This document shows positions 18,926 through 27,946 of a DNA stretch of 64,000 nucleotides, one piece after another. A model generated the notes under the pieces. The model had not been told where the DNA came from and searched no databases. It worked only from the letters and a program-made list of their open reading frames with translations. Where the stretch lies: positions 33,274 through 97,273 of the forward strand of contig BBZO01000011.1 in NCBI GenBank assembly GCA_001304875.1, written 5' to 3'. Numbering within the stretch: the first letter of the stretch is position 1; each line of letters starts with the position of its first letter. The translations under genes and the position numbers were made by a program. The DNA comes from Clostridia bacterium UC5.1-2E3. Its GTDB lineage: Bacteria; Bacillota; Clostridia; Lachnospirales; Lachnospiraceae.

Positions 18926-19450
18926 ATGAAAATAATTCTGTTTCTCTCTGATTATCTGGTTCCCCTGATTCTGTTTTATATAGTAGGTTTTGCGGTTCTG
19001 TCCCGCCGTCCGGTGTTTGACGACTTCATCTCCGGGGCGAAAAACGGGATGCGGACGGTGGTGGGGATTCTGCCACGCTCATCGGGCTGATGACGGCGGT
19101 GGGGGTGCTCCGGGGCCTCGGGATTTCTGGAGGCGCTGTCCTCGGCACTGGAGGGGCCTGCGGGGCTTCTCCACATTCCCGGCGAGGTGGTTCCCGTCAT
19201 TCTGGTGCGCCTGGTTTCCAGCTCGGCGGCGGTGGGGCTTCTGCTGGATATTTTTAAGCAGTTCGGGCCGGACTCCTATCTGGGAGTGATGGTCTCGATT
19301 CTGGAGAGCTGCACGGAGACAGTTTTTTACACCATGTCCGTGTACTTTATGACGGCCAGGGTCACGAAAACCCGCTGGACGCTGGCCGGCGCGCTGACGG
19401 CCACCGCTGCCGGAGTCACAGCCAGTATTTGGCTGGCGGCCATGGTTTGA
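18926..19450 (+). CDS. spmB: Spore maturation protein B (two frameshifts)
   Basis: Membrane protein that acts with SpmA in spore core dehydration. It starts MKIILFLSDYLVPLILFYIV and shows VFDDFISGAKNGMRTVVGIL, then in other frames TLIGLMTAVGVL, FLEALSSALEGPAGLLHIPG and the long intact C-terminal section (GEVVPVILVRLVSSSAAVG through SCTETVFYTMSVYF). Breaks lie near 19070 and 19115-19130. About 175 residues, the family size. It is separated from spmA by the whole nickel/toxin region, which is unusual. Confidence 0.9.
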
Positions 19451-19536
19451 TGTTGAATTTTCCGGAAATAGAATATACTGGTGACCATGCAGCGTTTGAC
19501 GACTTGAGATTTGCGACAGAATTTGAGGTTACATAA

Positions 19537-21217
19537 ATGAGACGACAGAATTGGGCCATACTGATACTATTGATTGTGCTTGTGATGGCGGGAACGGCCG
19601 CTGTGGCGGTGATGCATAAGCGGAAGACAGCATCCGCGGAGCGCCGGTGTCGGGCATGGAAAGTCCTGGGACAGAGGATGCGGGAGAAACGGCGGAGACG
19701 GAGCGCGCGGCGGAGGAGAGCTCCGGGGCGGCCGGAAAGCCTGGGGCATCCGGGGACAGGGATGAATCAGCCGGCGGCGAAGATAGAACGGCTGGCGGCG
19801 AGGAGGAAACAGCCGGAGGGAAGGCCGGGACGCCCGAAGAAGAAGCGGAAGCGGCGGGCGGAAAAACCGGGACATCCGGCGATGAAAACGAAACGGCCGG
19901 CGGCAAGGCGGGAGCGACAACAGATGGAAAAACCGGGACAGCCGGAGTCGTGCCAGGAACCGCAGATGGTGCCGGGGACGATCAGAAAAAACAGCCCCCC
20001 ACCATCGTCTGGATGTCGGACATCCACTATCTGACGCCGGCGCTGACGGACTATGGCCCCAGCTTCCAGGCCGCCGTGGAGGCGGACGACGGAAAACTGA
20101 CAGGCTACACGCCGCAGCTTCTGGAGGCATTTATCGATGAAGTGATAGAACTTCATCCGGACGCTCTGGTTCTGGGCGGCGACGTTACGTTCAACGGGGA
20201 GAAGCAGAGCCACATCGATCTGTCGGAGCGGCTCAGACGGGTACAGGATGCGGGCGTTCAGGTGCTTATGATGCCGGGAAACCACGACCTGAGCAACCAC
20301 AATGCGGTTTCCTTCTCCGGGGACACAAGGACGCATGTGGAATCTGTGAACGGGCAGGAATTTTATGAGATTTATCACGACTACGGTTTCGACCAGGCGG
20401 TGAGCCGCGATCCGGCGTCATTGAGTTATATTTATGAGCTGGATGAGGAAAACTGGCTCCTTCTTCTGGATTCCTGTCAGTATGAGGACGGCAACAAGGT
20501 GGATGGGCGCATCCGCGAGGCGACCTATGAATGGATGACTGGTATCGTGACGGAGGCTGTGGAGCGCGGCATCACGGTGATTCCCATGGCTCACCACAAT
20601 CTGATGGACGAGAGCAGGCTTTTCACGACAGAGTGCACCATGGCGGACAATGAGCGTCTGATTGCTCTTCTGGAATCCTGGCGCTGCCCGGTGTTTATGA
20701 GCGGGCATCTGCATCTGCAGCGGATGTTAAAGCATGAGACCGGCGAGGACTATGGAATCTATGAGATCGTGGGCGGTTCATTTTCCATCCCTCCCTGCAA
20801 ATACGGGATTATGGAATGGAAGGAGGACGGCACGCTCGATTACCGCACAAAGGAGCTGGATATGGCCGCCTGGTGGAGAGGAATGCCGTCACGGACGAAA
20901 ATCTGCTGAATTTCTCCCAGTACGCCTACAATTTCCTCTTAAACAGCGTGGGCGCGAAAATGGCTTCCAGGGATCTGGAGTACCTTCCCAGGGGCCAGGA
21001 GCAGGCCATGAAGGATCTATACGTGAAGGTCTATGAGAGCTACTGCCAGGGCGTGTACGTGGACATGACCCAGATGGAGCAGGCGCAGAATTACTGGATG
21101 TGGGAGCGCAACCGGCCGGACTCGGATTCCAGGAGAAAGCTGGATATCATGATCAACGATGCGTATTCGGATAACCGGCAGATAGTGATTCCCATTTATA
21201 AGAAATCCGCGCAATAA
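19537..21217 (+). CDS. Membrane-anchored calcineurin-like metallophosphoesterase (two frameshifts)
   Basis: About 560 residues. A single N-terminal transmembrane helix (WAILILLIVLVMAGTAAVAV) is followed by a Gly/Glu/Ala/Thr-rich linker of about 110 residues with loose AGGE/AGGK-type repeats, then the phosphoesterase. Metal-ligand motifs are in order: WMSDIH, GGDVT, MPGNHD, MAHHN and SGHLH. Frame breaks occur near 19645 (before the linker) and 20880. The C-terminal helical region (YAYNFLLNSVGAKM...) is conserved in this exported subgroup. Probably an extracellular phosphoesterase; substrate unknown. The linker would span the cell wall. No operon partner is clear. Confidence 0.87.
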
Positions 21218-21265
21218 TGAGCTTTTCGGCCTGCAAACATAAAGAATTTTTAAGAATTTCGACGG

Positions 21266-21294
21266 TTGCCTAGAAATAAAGAATATTGTATAAT
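21266..21294 (+). promoter_or_regulatory. Promoter of the marR-lipoprotein operon
   Basis: TTGCCT (21266-21271), 17-nt spacer and perfect TATAAT (21289-21294), 39 nt before the MarR start codon. Downstream, GCGTTT-type half-sites around 21295-21320 could be an operator, but no clean palindrome is visible. Confidence 0.75.
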
Positions 21295-21332
21295 CGTTTA
21301 GAAGCGTTTGTAAGCGCAGGATGAGAGGGAGA

Positions 21333-21779
21333 ATGGTGGACAACTACGAGACTTTGAATGAAGTATTGGTGCGGCTGTTTCGTGATATCATGGACATCGA
21401 GCAGACGGCGATTATCAATCAGGAGTTCAAGGATATTACCAACAACGACATGCACGTCATCGAAGCCATCGGAATCGGCGCGCCCAAGAACATGTCTTCC
21501 ATCGCAAAGGAGCTGTCCGTGACCGTGGGAACACTGACCATTGCCATGAACAGCCTGGTAAAAAAAGGGTATGTTGTGCGCCGCCGCGGCGATGCAGACC
21601 GCAGAGTTGTATACATTTCCCTGTCTGACAGGGGACGAAGCGCTTACGAACACCACGCGCGTTTTCACCGCGAGATGATACAGAGCGTGATGGAGGAATT
21701 GGAACCGGGAGAGCTGGAGACGCTTATAAGGGCGTTAACAAAGCTGAACGACTGGTTCCGGGGTTGGAAAAAGGAATGA
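21333..21779 (+). CDS. MarR-family transcriptional regulator
   Basis: 148 residues, intact. The winged HTH is clear: MSSIAKELSVTVGTLTIAMN, LVKKGYVVRRRGDADRRVVY (wing), ending with LSDRGRSAYEHH. The start at 21333 follows AGAGGGAG; a TTG/ATG 12 nt upstream is less well placed. It resembles the FabT-like MarR proteins of Firmicutes that control fatty-acid genes, but no fab genes are adjacent. It forms a likely operon with the lipoprotein 21 nt downstream. Confidence 0.9.
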   Translation: MVDNYETLNEVLVRLFRDIMDIEQTAIINQEFKDITNNDMHVIEAIGIGAPKNMSSIAKELSVTVGTLTIAMNSLVKKGYVVRRRGDADRRVVYISLSDRGRSAYEHHARFHREMIQSVMEELEPGELETLIRALTKLNDWFRGWKKE

Positions 21780-21800
21780 CAAAGGAGGCTTCATAAGAAG

Positions 21801-22391
21801 ATGAAGAAAATATCACTGTTTATTTTGGGCGCGATGCTCGCCCTCACGCTGACGGCATGTTCCGGATCTGGAAACGAGAGCGCCGCAGGCACCAGCGGGG
21901 CTGCGAACGGGGCGGCGGCTCAGACGGCTCCCGACGGTGTGGCGGTGCAGCAGACCGAGGACGGCCTGGCAGATAAGATGAAACCGGTGGAGGATGCGGA
22001 GCCCGCGCAGATCATCACGGTTTACCACAGCAACGACGACGCCACCGGCGCTGTGCAGACTCTGGACGGCCTGGACGGGGACGCGATCACTGCCGAGGGA
22101 CTGGTGGACAAGCTCATCGAGTACGGCGTGCTGGACGAGGGCACGGAGGTTGTCGATTTTACCATCAGCGATAAGGTGGGAACCCTGGATCTTTCCCAGG
22201 TTCCGTCATCTCTGGGGACTTCCGGAGAACTCATTATGCTGACCTGTATCGGCAATACGTTTGTGGAGAATTTTGAGCTGGACAGCCTCAAGCTTCTGGT
22301 GAACGGGGACAATTACTCCAGCGGACATATTGAGCAGGGAGACGACGATTATCTGACGTATAACAGCAAGTATAAGACGTTGGGCGAATAA
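21801..22391 (+). CDS. Secreted lipoprotein with a GerMN-like domain
   Basis: 196 residues with a lipoprotein signal (KKISLFILGAMLALTLTACS; lipobox LTAC at residue 20), an Ala/Gly/Ser tether and a C-terminal domain. The domain (IITVYHSNDDATG, then ITAEGLVDKLIEYGVL, VDFTISDKVGTLDLSQVP and LLVNGDNYSSGH) resembles the GerMN fold found in spore and cell-envelope lipoproteins. The role is unknown. It is the second gene after marR and ends before a terminator. Confidence 0.75.
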   Translation: MKKISLFILGAMLALTLTACSGSGNESAAGTSGAANGAAAQTAPDGVAVQQTEDGLADKMKPVEDAEPAQIITVYHSNDDATGAVQTLDGLDGDAITAEGLVDKLIEYGVLDEGTEVVDFTISDKVGTLDLSQVPSSLGTSGELIMLTCIGNTFVENFELDSLKLLVNGDNYSSGHIEQGDDDYLTYNSKYKTLGE

Positions 22392-22407
22392 GATGTTTGA
22401 ATGAAGA

Positions 22408-22453
22408 CCGGCGGCTGTGTCATCTGGGAAAGTGACGCGGCCGCCGGGTTTTT
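22408..22453 (+). terminator. Terminator of the marR-lipoprotein operon
   Basis: An 8-bp GC stem CCGGCGGC / GCCGCCGG (22408-22415 and 22440-22447) with a 24-nt loop is followed by GTTTTTG. Confidence 0.85.
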
Positions 22454-22510
22454 GTATTGACATTGTAAACAAAAAAACATACAATAAATATAGAGAAAGG
22501 GATGATTACT

Positions 22511-22791
22511 GTGGCAAATACAAGTATAAATATTCGTATGGATGCGGATTTAAAAAACAATTTGAAGCGTTTTGTGCGGATATGGGAATGACCATGACGA
22601 CTGCTATCAATGTTTTTGCGCGAAAAGCGGTGAGAGAGAACAGGATACCTTTTGAAATCAGCGGAGATGTGCCAAATACTGAAACGGTCGAGGCGATTCG
22701 TGAAGTTAAAAGGATGAAGGCTGATCCGGAGTTTGGCAAAACCTATTCCAATGTTGATCAGATGATGGAGGAATTGCTTTCGGATGTATAA
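22511..22791 (+). CDS. relB: RelB/DinJ-family antitoxin (frameshift)
   Basis: About 93 residues: a ribbon-helix-helix antitoxin. GTG 22511 gives VANTSINIRMDADLKKQFEAF once one A is restored in the A6 run near 22553, an exact family opening; ATG 22502 is too close to its AAAGG. The body FCADMGMTMTTAINVFARKA and the C-terminal toxin-binding part (MKADPEFGKTYSNVDQMMEELL) are complete. It overlaps the remains of a YafQ-type toxin by 8 nt. With the toxin decayed it is an orphan, possibly still a repressor of its own promoter. Confidence 0.88.
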
Positions 22792-22932
22792 CATAAGGCC
22801 GACTACAAAGGTTTCAAAAAGATTTGAAGAGAATAAAAAAGCGAGGTTATGATATCTCTCTGTTGGCCGAAATAAATTAAAAAGCTGGCAGCAGGAGAGA
22901 CACTGCCTGAAAAGAACAGAGATCTGTTTTAG
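22784..22932 (+). pseudogene. Truncated RelE/YafQ-family toxin remnant
   Basis: The start MYNIRPTTK overlaps relB as expected for the partner toxin. Pieces in shifted frames give FKKDLKRIKKRGYDISLLAEI, here read as FKKDLKRIKKRG and YDISLLAEI, then KLAAGETLPEKNRDLF and a stop at 22932. That is only the N-terminal half of a roughly 90-residue YafQ; the catalytic C-terminal histidine region is absent and a terminator follows at once. Unlike most breaks here, this one involves missing sequence and is a genuine truncation. Confidence 0.8.
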
Positions 22933-22961
22933 AGGCGCCAGGAGAATCTGGCGCCTCTTTT
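22931..22961 (+). terminator. Strong intrinsic terminator after the relB region
   Basis: Perfect 11-bp stem AGAGGCGCCAG / CTGGCGCCTCT with loop GAGAAT, followed by TTTT. Its position directly at the truncation point of the toxin suggests it belonged to a deleted downstream arrangement. Confidence 0.9.
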
Positions 22962-22970
22962 CAAATCACT

Positions 22971-23238
22971 TCACCCGTCCTGCCAGTTCTGCATCACTCC
23001 GCCCTCATGGGAAGGACGTGCCGTCACGGCATATAGGGAGAGGAAGGCCGCCTCGATCATCTGCCGCAGCGTGGAACCACCCACATTTTTCACATCCAGG
23101 TTCAGATATTTTTCAATGATTTTTTCCATAGCGGGTACACCGCCTGCCTCGTACAGGTCGATGACCGAGTAGGGCCCCGCTGGCCGGACGCCGCAGATGC
23201 AGGGGATCTCCTCTTGGTGGTCAAACTCATCCCTGATT
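22971..23238 (-). pseudogene. C-terminal fragment of an IlvD/Edd-family dehydratase
   Basis: On the minus strand an open stretch of about 85 codons reads IPCICGVRPAGPYSVIDLYE, then AGGVPAMEKIIEKYLNLD, ending at 22971. This is the mid-to-late part of dihydroxy-acid/sugar-acid dehydratases (the xVRPSGxYxVxDLYEAGG block). The [Fe-S] cysteines and the N-terminal two thirds are missing, and no start or ribosome site is present. It is a remnant next to a GntR remnant of opposite orientation. Confidence 0.75.
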
Positions 23239-23373
23239 AAGCAGGCATACAGCCATCACGATATCATGGAAGCGCTGTTAAAAAGAGATCCAGATGCGGC
23301 GGCCGAAGCGATGGCCGCGCACCTGGATAACATTCTGATTCCTTTGAGAGAAAAACGGGACAGGGAAGTCTAG
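23239..23373 (+). pseudogene. C-terminal fragment of a GntR/FadR (FCD-domain) regulator
   Basis: The plus strand reads AYSHHDIMEALLKRDPDAAA then EAMAAHLDNILIPL and a stop at 23371-23373, the last helices of an FCD effector domain (HHxIxxAL..rD..aA...M..HL). The DNA-binding domain is absent. Its 5' end meets the 5' end of the dehydratase fragment, as if a deletion removed the shared divergent promoter and both N-termini. Its stop overlaps the end of the convergent SDR gene. Confidence 0.75.
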
Positions 23374-24118
23374 TACCAAACGCCAACGCCCCGCCGTCCA
23401 CGGCGAAGTCCTGTCCGGTGATATAGCTGGCGTCCGGGCCGCAGAGGAAGCGGGCCATGGCGCCTAAATCTCTCGTGTCGCCGTAAGCGTGGAACGGCAT
23501 GCGGCCCAGGATTTTCTGCTCTCTGGCCGGATCGGCCACCTGGTCCAGCATCTTGCTCTTAAACCAGCCAGGGGCGATGCTGTTGACACAGATGTTGTCG
23601 CCGGCCCACTCCACGGCCAGGCCTCTGGTCATGGCCAGGACGGCGCCTTTGCTGGTGCAGTAGGGAACTACCTCGGAGAAGCCCAAGTGGGCGCTCATGC
23701 TGGTGATGTTGACGATGCGGCCGCGGCCCTCGGATTTCTTAAGATACGGGAAGCAGAGCTTGCTCATCTCGAATACATATTTCACGTTCACGTTCATCAC
23801 ATGGTCGAATTTGTCCATGGGGAACTCCTCGGCGCGGCATTTGAAGGTGGCGCCGGCGTTGTTCACCAGGAAATCCAGACATCCATTATTTTTTTCCGTA
23901 ATTTCCTTTAAAAGCGCTTCCATGGCGGCGGTGTCGCCGATGTCGCCTTTCACGTGGATGACGCCCTCGGAGCTGATGCCCACGCCCTCCTTCGGAGCGC
24001 CGGTGCGGCTGATGGCGTAGACGGTGGCTCCGGCCTCAGCCATCACATTGGCGATCTGGAAACCGATGCCGCTGCTGGCGCCGGTGACGATTCCAACTTT
24101 TCCCTGTAACTCTGACAT
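23370..24118 (-). CDS. SDR-family oxidoreductase (frameshift at the end)
   Basis: NAD(P)-dependent short-chain dehydrogenase of about 249 residues. TGASSGIG cofactor loop (residues about 12-19), NNAG motif, Ser-Tyr-Lys catalytic set (ITSMSAHLGFS... YCTSK) and the APGW segment are present. The C-terminus should read VDGGALAFGY-stop; one lost G makes the frame run on past it. KduD-like and 2-keto-3-deoxygluconate or sugar-acid dehydrogenases are the nearest types. It is divergent from the LacI regulator, so it is probably controlled by it. Confidence 0.88.
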
Positions 24119-24198
24119 TTTTTATTCCTCCTGTCGATGATTTGATGTATAATGAGTGTAAAAATAACTGTAAATTTTAATTGAAAGGTGCGGTCCCA

Positions 24199-25271
24199 GT
24201 GAATACAAAAGTGACTATCCGGGACGTGGCGGAGCGGGCTGGCGTCTCCATCAGCTCGGTGCATTTTGCCCTCAGCGGAAAGGCGGGCGTCAGCGACGAG
24301 ACCCGCGAGCGGATCCGCCGGACGGCCGAGGAGATGGGCTATCAGCCCAACACGCTTGCCTCCAGTCTGAAACGAAGCACCCAGCGCATCGCGATCCTGC
24401 TTCCGACGCAGGAGGGCGGCGGCCAGTATTACTACCGGCCGGTCTGGCGCGGGTGCATGACTACCTCTCAAAAGTGAATATGAATCTGGAGTGCATTGAG
24501 CTTCCCTATTCCAGCGAGGACAAGGGCGAGGTGTTTGCAAGGCTCAAGAAGCTGGTGGCGGAGAACGATATCCACGGGATTCTGACCGTGGGCCATATCG
24601 ACGAGCTCTCCACCGCCGCCGACTGGAAAGAGATCGGAAACCAGGGGATCGCCGTGGTTGTCATCAACTCTGAGCACAAGTTCAGCGACTGTCTCTGCTG
24701 TGTCCTGCCGGAGTACGAGGTCATCGGCCGCACCATGGCGGAGCTCATCACCAGCAATATTCCGGGCTTTGGGAGCATTTTCCTGTGTGCGGGAAACCCG
24801 AAGTGGGATGCCCATGCCCTGGTGGTGAAAGGCTTCAAGGATTACCTCGAGGAAAACAAATGCACCAATTTAGTCTATAAAAATCACTCCTGGACCATGG
24901 ACGAGATCAACTATGTGAACATTTTCCAGGAGGTTTCGCGCCCCGACGTGGCCGCCTGCTGCAGCGTCTACTCCCAGGGAACCATCCTTCTGGGGCAGGC
25001 TCTGGAGGAGAGCGGGAAGGCCGGGCGCGTGTACGCCGTGGGCTCGGATCTCTCCGATGTCACCGCCGACCGCATCCGGCGGTCTGTCTTAAATACCGTG
25101 ATTCAGAAAAATCCTTATGCCCAGGGGTACGTGGGTATCCGCACGCTGGCGGAGTATCTGATCCGCGGCAAGGCCCCGGAGCAGAAAAAGGTCTTCGTGG
25201 GCAGCGAGGTCGTGCTCAGAAGCAACCTGGTGATGTATGAGCACGAGCAGTACCGCTATCTGTTCTTATAG
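24199..25271 (+). CDS. LacI-family transcriptional regulator (frameshift)
   Basis: About 357 residues. The HTH is classical: VTIRDVAERAGVSISSVHFA, followed by hinge helix NTLASSLKRSTQRIAIL. GTG 24199 is the start, 9 nt after GAAAGGTG. A frameshift near 24455 falls just inside the sugar-binding domain, which then continues intact and resembles periplasmic sugar-binding proteins (GFGSIFLCAGNPKWDAHALV). It likely recognises the AAAACGTTTT sites at 26430 and 26651 and controls the sugar-acid genes on both sides. The inducer is unknown. Confidence 0.9.
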
Positions 25272-25277
25272 GGAGGT

Positions 25278-26403
25278 CTATTTATCCTCCAGCGTCTGGC
25301 AGATGTAGTTATGGCAGGCGGACTCGATGAGCTCCCAGTCCAGTTCCACGCCTACGCCCGGGCCGTTGGGAACGTGGATGATTCCGTTCTCGTCGATGGG
25401 CAGGTCTCCCTTCATGGGCAGACGGTAGTTGTCCTCCGGCACAAAATACTCAAAATATTCGCAGTTCTTGATCGCGCAGCTCACATGGAGGTTTACGATG
25501 TCCATGTAGTTCATGGTGGTGGTGTGGATCTCACAGTTGAGGCCAAAGCCCTCCGCCATATGCGCGATCTTTAACGTTCCGGTGATGCCGTCCTTCCAGC
25601 TCACGTCCGCGCGCACGATGTCGGCGGCCCGCTGTGCGATGACCTGCGCGACGCCCCAGTGGCATCCGCGGGTGGTCTCGGTGGCGGCAATCGGAATGTC
25701 TAACACGCGGCAGAGCTCCGTGTACTTGTAGAGCTCGAAGTCGCGGAACGGCTCCTCGAACCACTTATAATTCAGTTTCTCCAGCTGCGTCCCACGCGGA
25801 TCGCCTCGTCCAGCGTGTAGTCGCCCACCGGGTCGGTCATCAGCACGTAGTCGTCGCCCACGGCCTCGCGGACGGCGGCGTGCACCTTCATGTCAAACTC
25901 AGCCGGTCCGGCCGGATGCGCCTTGTATCCTTTGATTCCCTTGCTCTTGTAATAGAGGGCCTCGTCCACGTAGTCCTGGATCGTGGGCAGGAAATTGCTG
26001 CTGGCGTAGACCGGCAGGCTGTCGCGGTATGCGCCGATGTACTTATATAAAGGAAGTCCTGCTTCTTTCGCGCAGATATCCCACAGAGCCACGTCCACCG
26101 GGCCCGGAAGGAACACGGGGAAGAACGCCTCGTGCCGGTCGATGACCCACAGCTCCTGGAAAATGGCCTCGCGGTCGTGGGGGTCGCGGCCCAGCACCAC
26201 GGGAGCCACGGTTTCCTGCAGGTAGGACTCGCTGACGGCGCCGCTTCTGGCCGCCATGCAGGTGGCGATGCCCTCGATGCCGGTATCGGTCGTCAGCTTA
26301 ATGACGATGACATCCCAGCCCATCTTCGCGCCGCCCTGGCGCTTCTCGTCGAAAAGGCATTTGCCCCGTTCTACCACCAGCTCTCAAATTTCGTTATAAT
26401 CAT
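25278..26403 (-). CDS. Enolase-superfamily (MR/MLE) sugar-acid dehydratase (two frameshifts)
   Basis: Mandelate racemase/muconate lactonising enzyme type, about 375 residues. The true start is ATG 26403 behind GGAGGTG, giving MIITKFESW; a frame break near 26385 then one near 25775. The capping domain is followed by the barrel with KGIKGYKAHPAG (catalytic Lys, about residue 160), metal ligands in TDPVGDY, the FEEPF strand and ATETTRG, and a catalytic His in CEIHTTT. Such enzymes usually dehydrate aldonates or aldarates. The genomic setting (TRAP, RraA, UxaA, UxaC) agrees, but the substrate cannot be assigned. Confidence 0.87.
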
Positions 26404-26429
26404 GTTTTTTGACACCTCCGTCATAATAT

Positions 26430-26439
26430 AAAACGTTTT
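26430..26439. promoter_or_regulatory. LacI-type operator 1
   Basis: Perfect 10-bp palindrome AAAACGTTTT centred on CG, 27 nt upstream of the dehydratase start. Read on the minus strand its context is ACAAAAACGTTTTA, a 14-nt match to operator 2 on the other strand. The central CG and A/T arms are typical of LacI-family sites. Confidence 0.75.
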
Positions 26440-26583
26440 TGTAAATTATAGCAACAGGGGGGTAAAAAGTAAAGTTTACACTGAGAATTTAGTTTAAACC
26501 GTCTTATTGGTAAAAAAGCAAATTCCTTAGTTGTGCAATTTTAACCAAAAAAACAACTTAACAAACTAAAATCGCTTAATATA

Positions 26584-26612
26584 TTGACGAATCAAGAAAA
26601 AAAGTTTATTCT
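26584..26612 (+). promoter_or_regulatory. Promoter of the TRAP transporter operon
   Basis: TTGACG (26584-26589), 17-nt spacer, TATTCT (26607-26612). The predicted start near 26620 is about 30 nt upstream of operator 2, so a bound repressor would block elongation. The rest of the 330-nt gap (26404-26735) is AT-rich with no gene visible. Confidence 0.75.
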
Positions 26613-26650
26613 AATGACAAGGTTAATGCGCAGGATTACGCCCTTTTACA

Positions 26651-26660
26651 AAAACGTTTT
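26651..26660. promoter_or_regulatory. LacI-type operator 2
   Basis: Second AAAACGTTTT palindrome, in the context ACAAAAACGTTTTA, 221 bp from operator 1. The pair flanks the divergent promoter region, which would allow repression by looping. Confidence 0.75.
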
Positions 26661-26735
26661 AGAAAAATGCAGAACGGCGCCGGCGCAGATAAAAAACTTA
26701 ACTATTTCAAACCAAATTTCAGGGAGGTATTTACC

Positions 26736-27845
26736 ATGAGAAAACACATTTTAATGACCATGACAGCGGCATGTATGGCCATGGCGCTGACTGCATGCGG
26801 ATCTTCCGACAGCGGTTCCGCTGACACCACAGCTGCAAATGCAGGCGGCGATGCGGCTGCAGCGACAGAGGCAGAGGCAGAGGCTCCCGCGGCAAGCGGC
26901 GACAGCATCAAGCTCACCTGGAGCGAGGTAAACGGCGAGGACTACGGCGCAACCGTGGGCGCGAAGGCATTCGCATCCAAGATCGAGGAGCTTTCCGGCG
27001 GCCAGATCACCGTTGAGCTTTACTTAAACGGAACCTTAGGCGATGAGAAGCAGTCCATGCAGGGCATCCAGATGGGAACCCTGGACATCTTCCGCGGCAA
27101 CGCTTCTTCTCTTTCCAACTACGGCGCAGAGAAGATCAGCTTAACCGGACTTCCGTTCTTATTCAAGGATATGGATCAGTTCGAGGCGATGGCTCAGAGC
27201 TCTTTAGGACAGGAGCTTCTGGATTCTGTTGACGAGGCAGACTGCGGCTATGTTGCATTAGGCTGGCTCACAGAGGGACCGAGACACATGTTCATCACCC
27301 AGCCCACCTACGAGAAGCTGGGCAAGCCCACCGAGTTCACCTTAGACATGATGAGCGGACTTAAGATGAGAGTTCCGGAGACCGATCTGATGGTAAACAC
27401 CATGAAGGCATTAAAGGCTTCCGCTACCCCGATCGCTTACTCCGAGCTTTACACCTCCTTACAGTCCAACGTGGTGGACGGCGCTGAGAACGACGTGATC
27501 AACTACATGGCTAACTCCTACAACGAGGTTGCTCCGTACTTCATCCCGGACGCTCACACCTTCGGATGCGGCGTTATCCTGATGAACAAGGACAAATGGA
27601 ACTCCTTATCTGAGGAGCAGCAGGGCTGGATGAAAGAGGCAGCAGCAGAGGCTGGTAAGGTCTGCTACGAGTACAACCAGACCAAGATCCAGGAGACCTT
27701 CGATTCCTTCGAGGAGAAGGGCGTAACCAGACTGGATGTTGCAGATCTTGACAAATGGTCTGAGGCCTGCGCAGACGTATACGCTGCATACGACGAAGAG
27801 TCCCAGGCAATCATCGAGAGACTCAGAAGCGGCCAGTACGAATAA
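26736..27845 (+). CDS. TRAP transporter solute-binding lipoprotein (DctP type)
   Basis: 369 residues, intact. Lipobox LTAC within the first 20 residues is followed by an Ala/Thr/Glu-rich tether. The TRAP-T domain shows GQITVELYLNGTLGDEK, GLKMRVPET and the conserved SELYTSLQSNVVDGAEN, with the substrate-carboxylate Arg in KMRVPE. The start at 26736 follows AGGGAGG. Codon use is strongly biased (TTA for Leu, CGC rare), suggesting high expression. It binds an organic or sugar acid outside the cell and delivers it to DctQM. Confidence 0.93.
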   Translation: MRKHILMTMTAACMAMALTACGSSDSGSADTTAANAGGDAAAATEAEAEAPAASGDSIKLTWSEVNGEDYGATVGAKAFASKIEELSGGQITVELYLNGTLGDEKQSMQGIQMGTLDIFRGNASSLSNYGAEKISLTGLPFLFKDMDQFEAMAQSSLGQELLDSVDEADCGYVALGWLTEGPRHMFITQPTYEKLGKPTEFTLDMMSGLKMRVPETDLMVNTMKALKASATPIAYSELYTSLQSNVVDGAENDVINYMANSYNEVAPYFIPDAHTFGCGVILMNKDKWNSLSEEQQGWMKEAAAEAGKVCYEYNQTKIQETFDSFEEKGVTRLDVADLDKWSEACADVYAAYDEESQAIIERLRSGQYE

Positions 27846-27875
27846 ATTTCAGAAATAGATAAGAGCCTGGCAAGA

Positions 27876-27919
27876 TGCGCCGCTCCGAGGTTGTACCTTG
27901 TGCAGCGGCGCACATTTTT
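27876..27919 (+). terminator. Intercistronic hairpin after dctP
   Basis: Perfect 9-bp stem TGCGCCGCT / AGCGGCGCA (27876-27884, 27904-27912) followed by CATTTTTG. Probably a partial terminator or RNA-stability hairpin that lets the binding protein be made in excess of the membrane subunits. Confidence 0.75.
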
Positions 27920-27946
27920 GAAAAATGAGAGAGAAAGGGAAACGAT

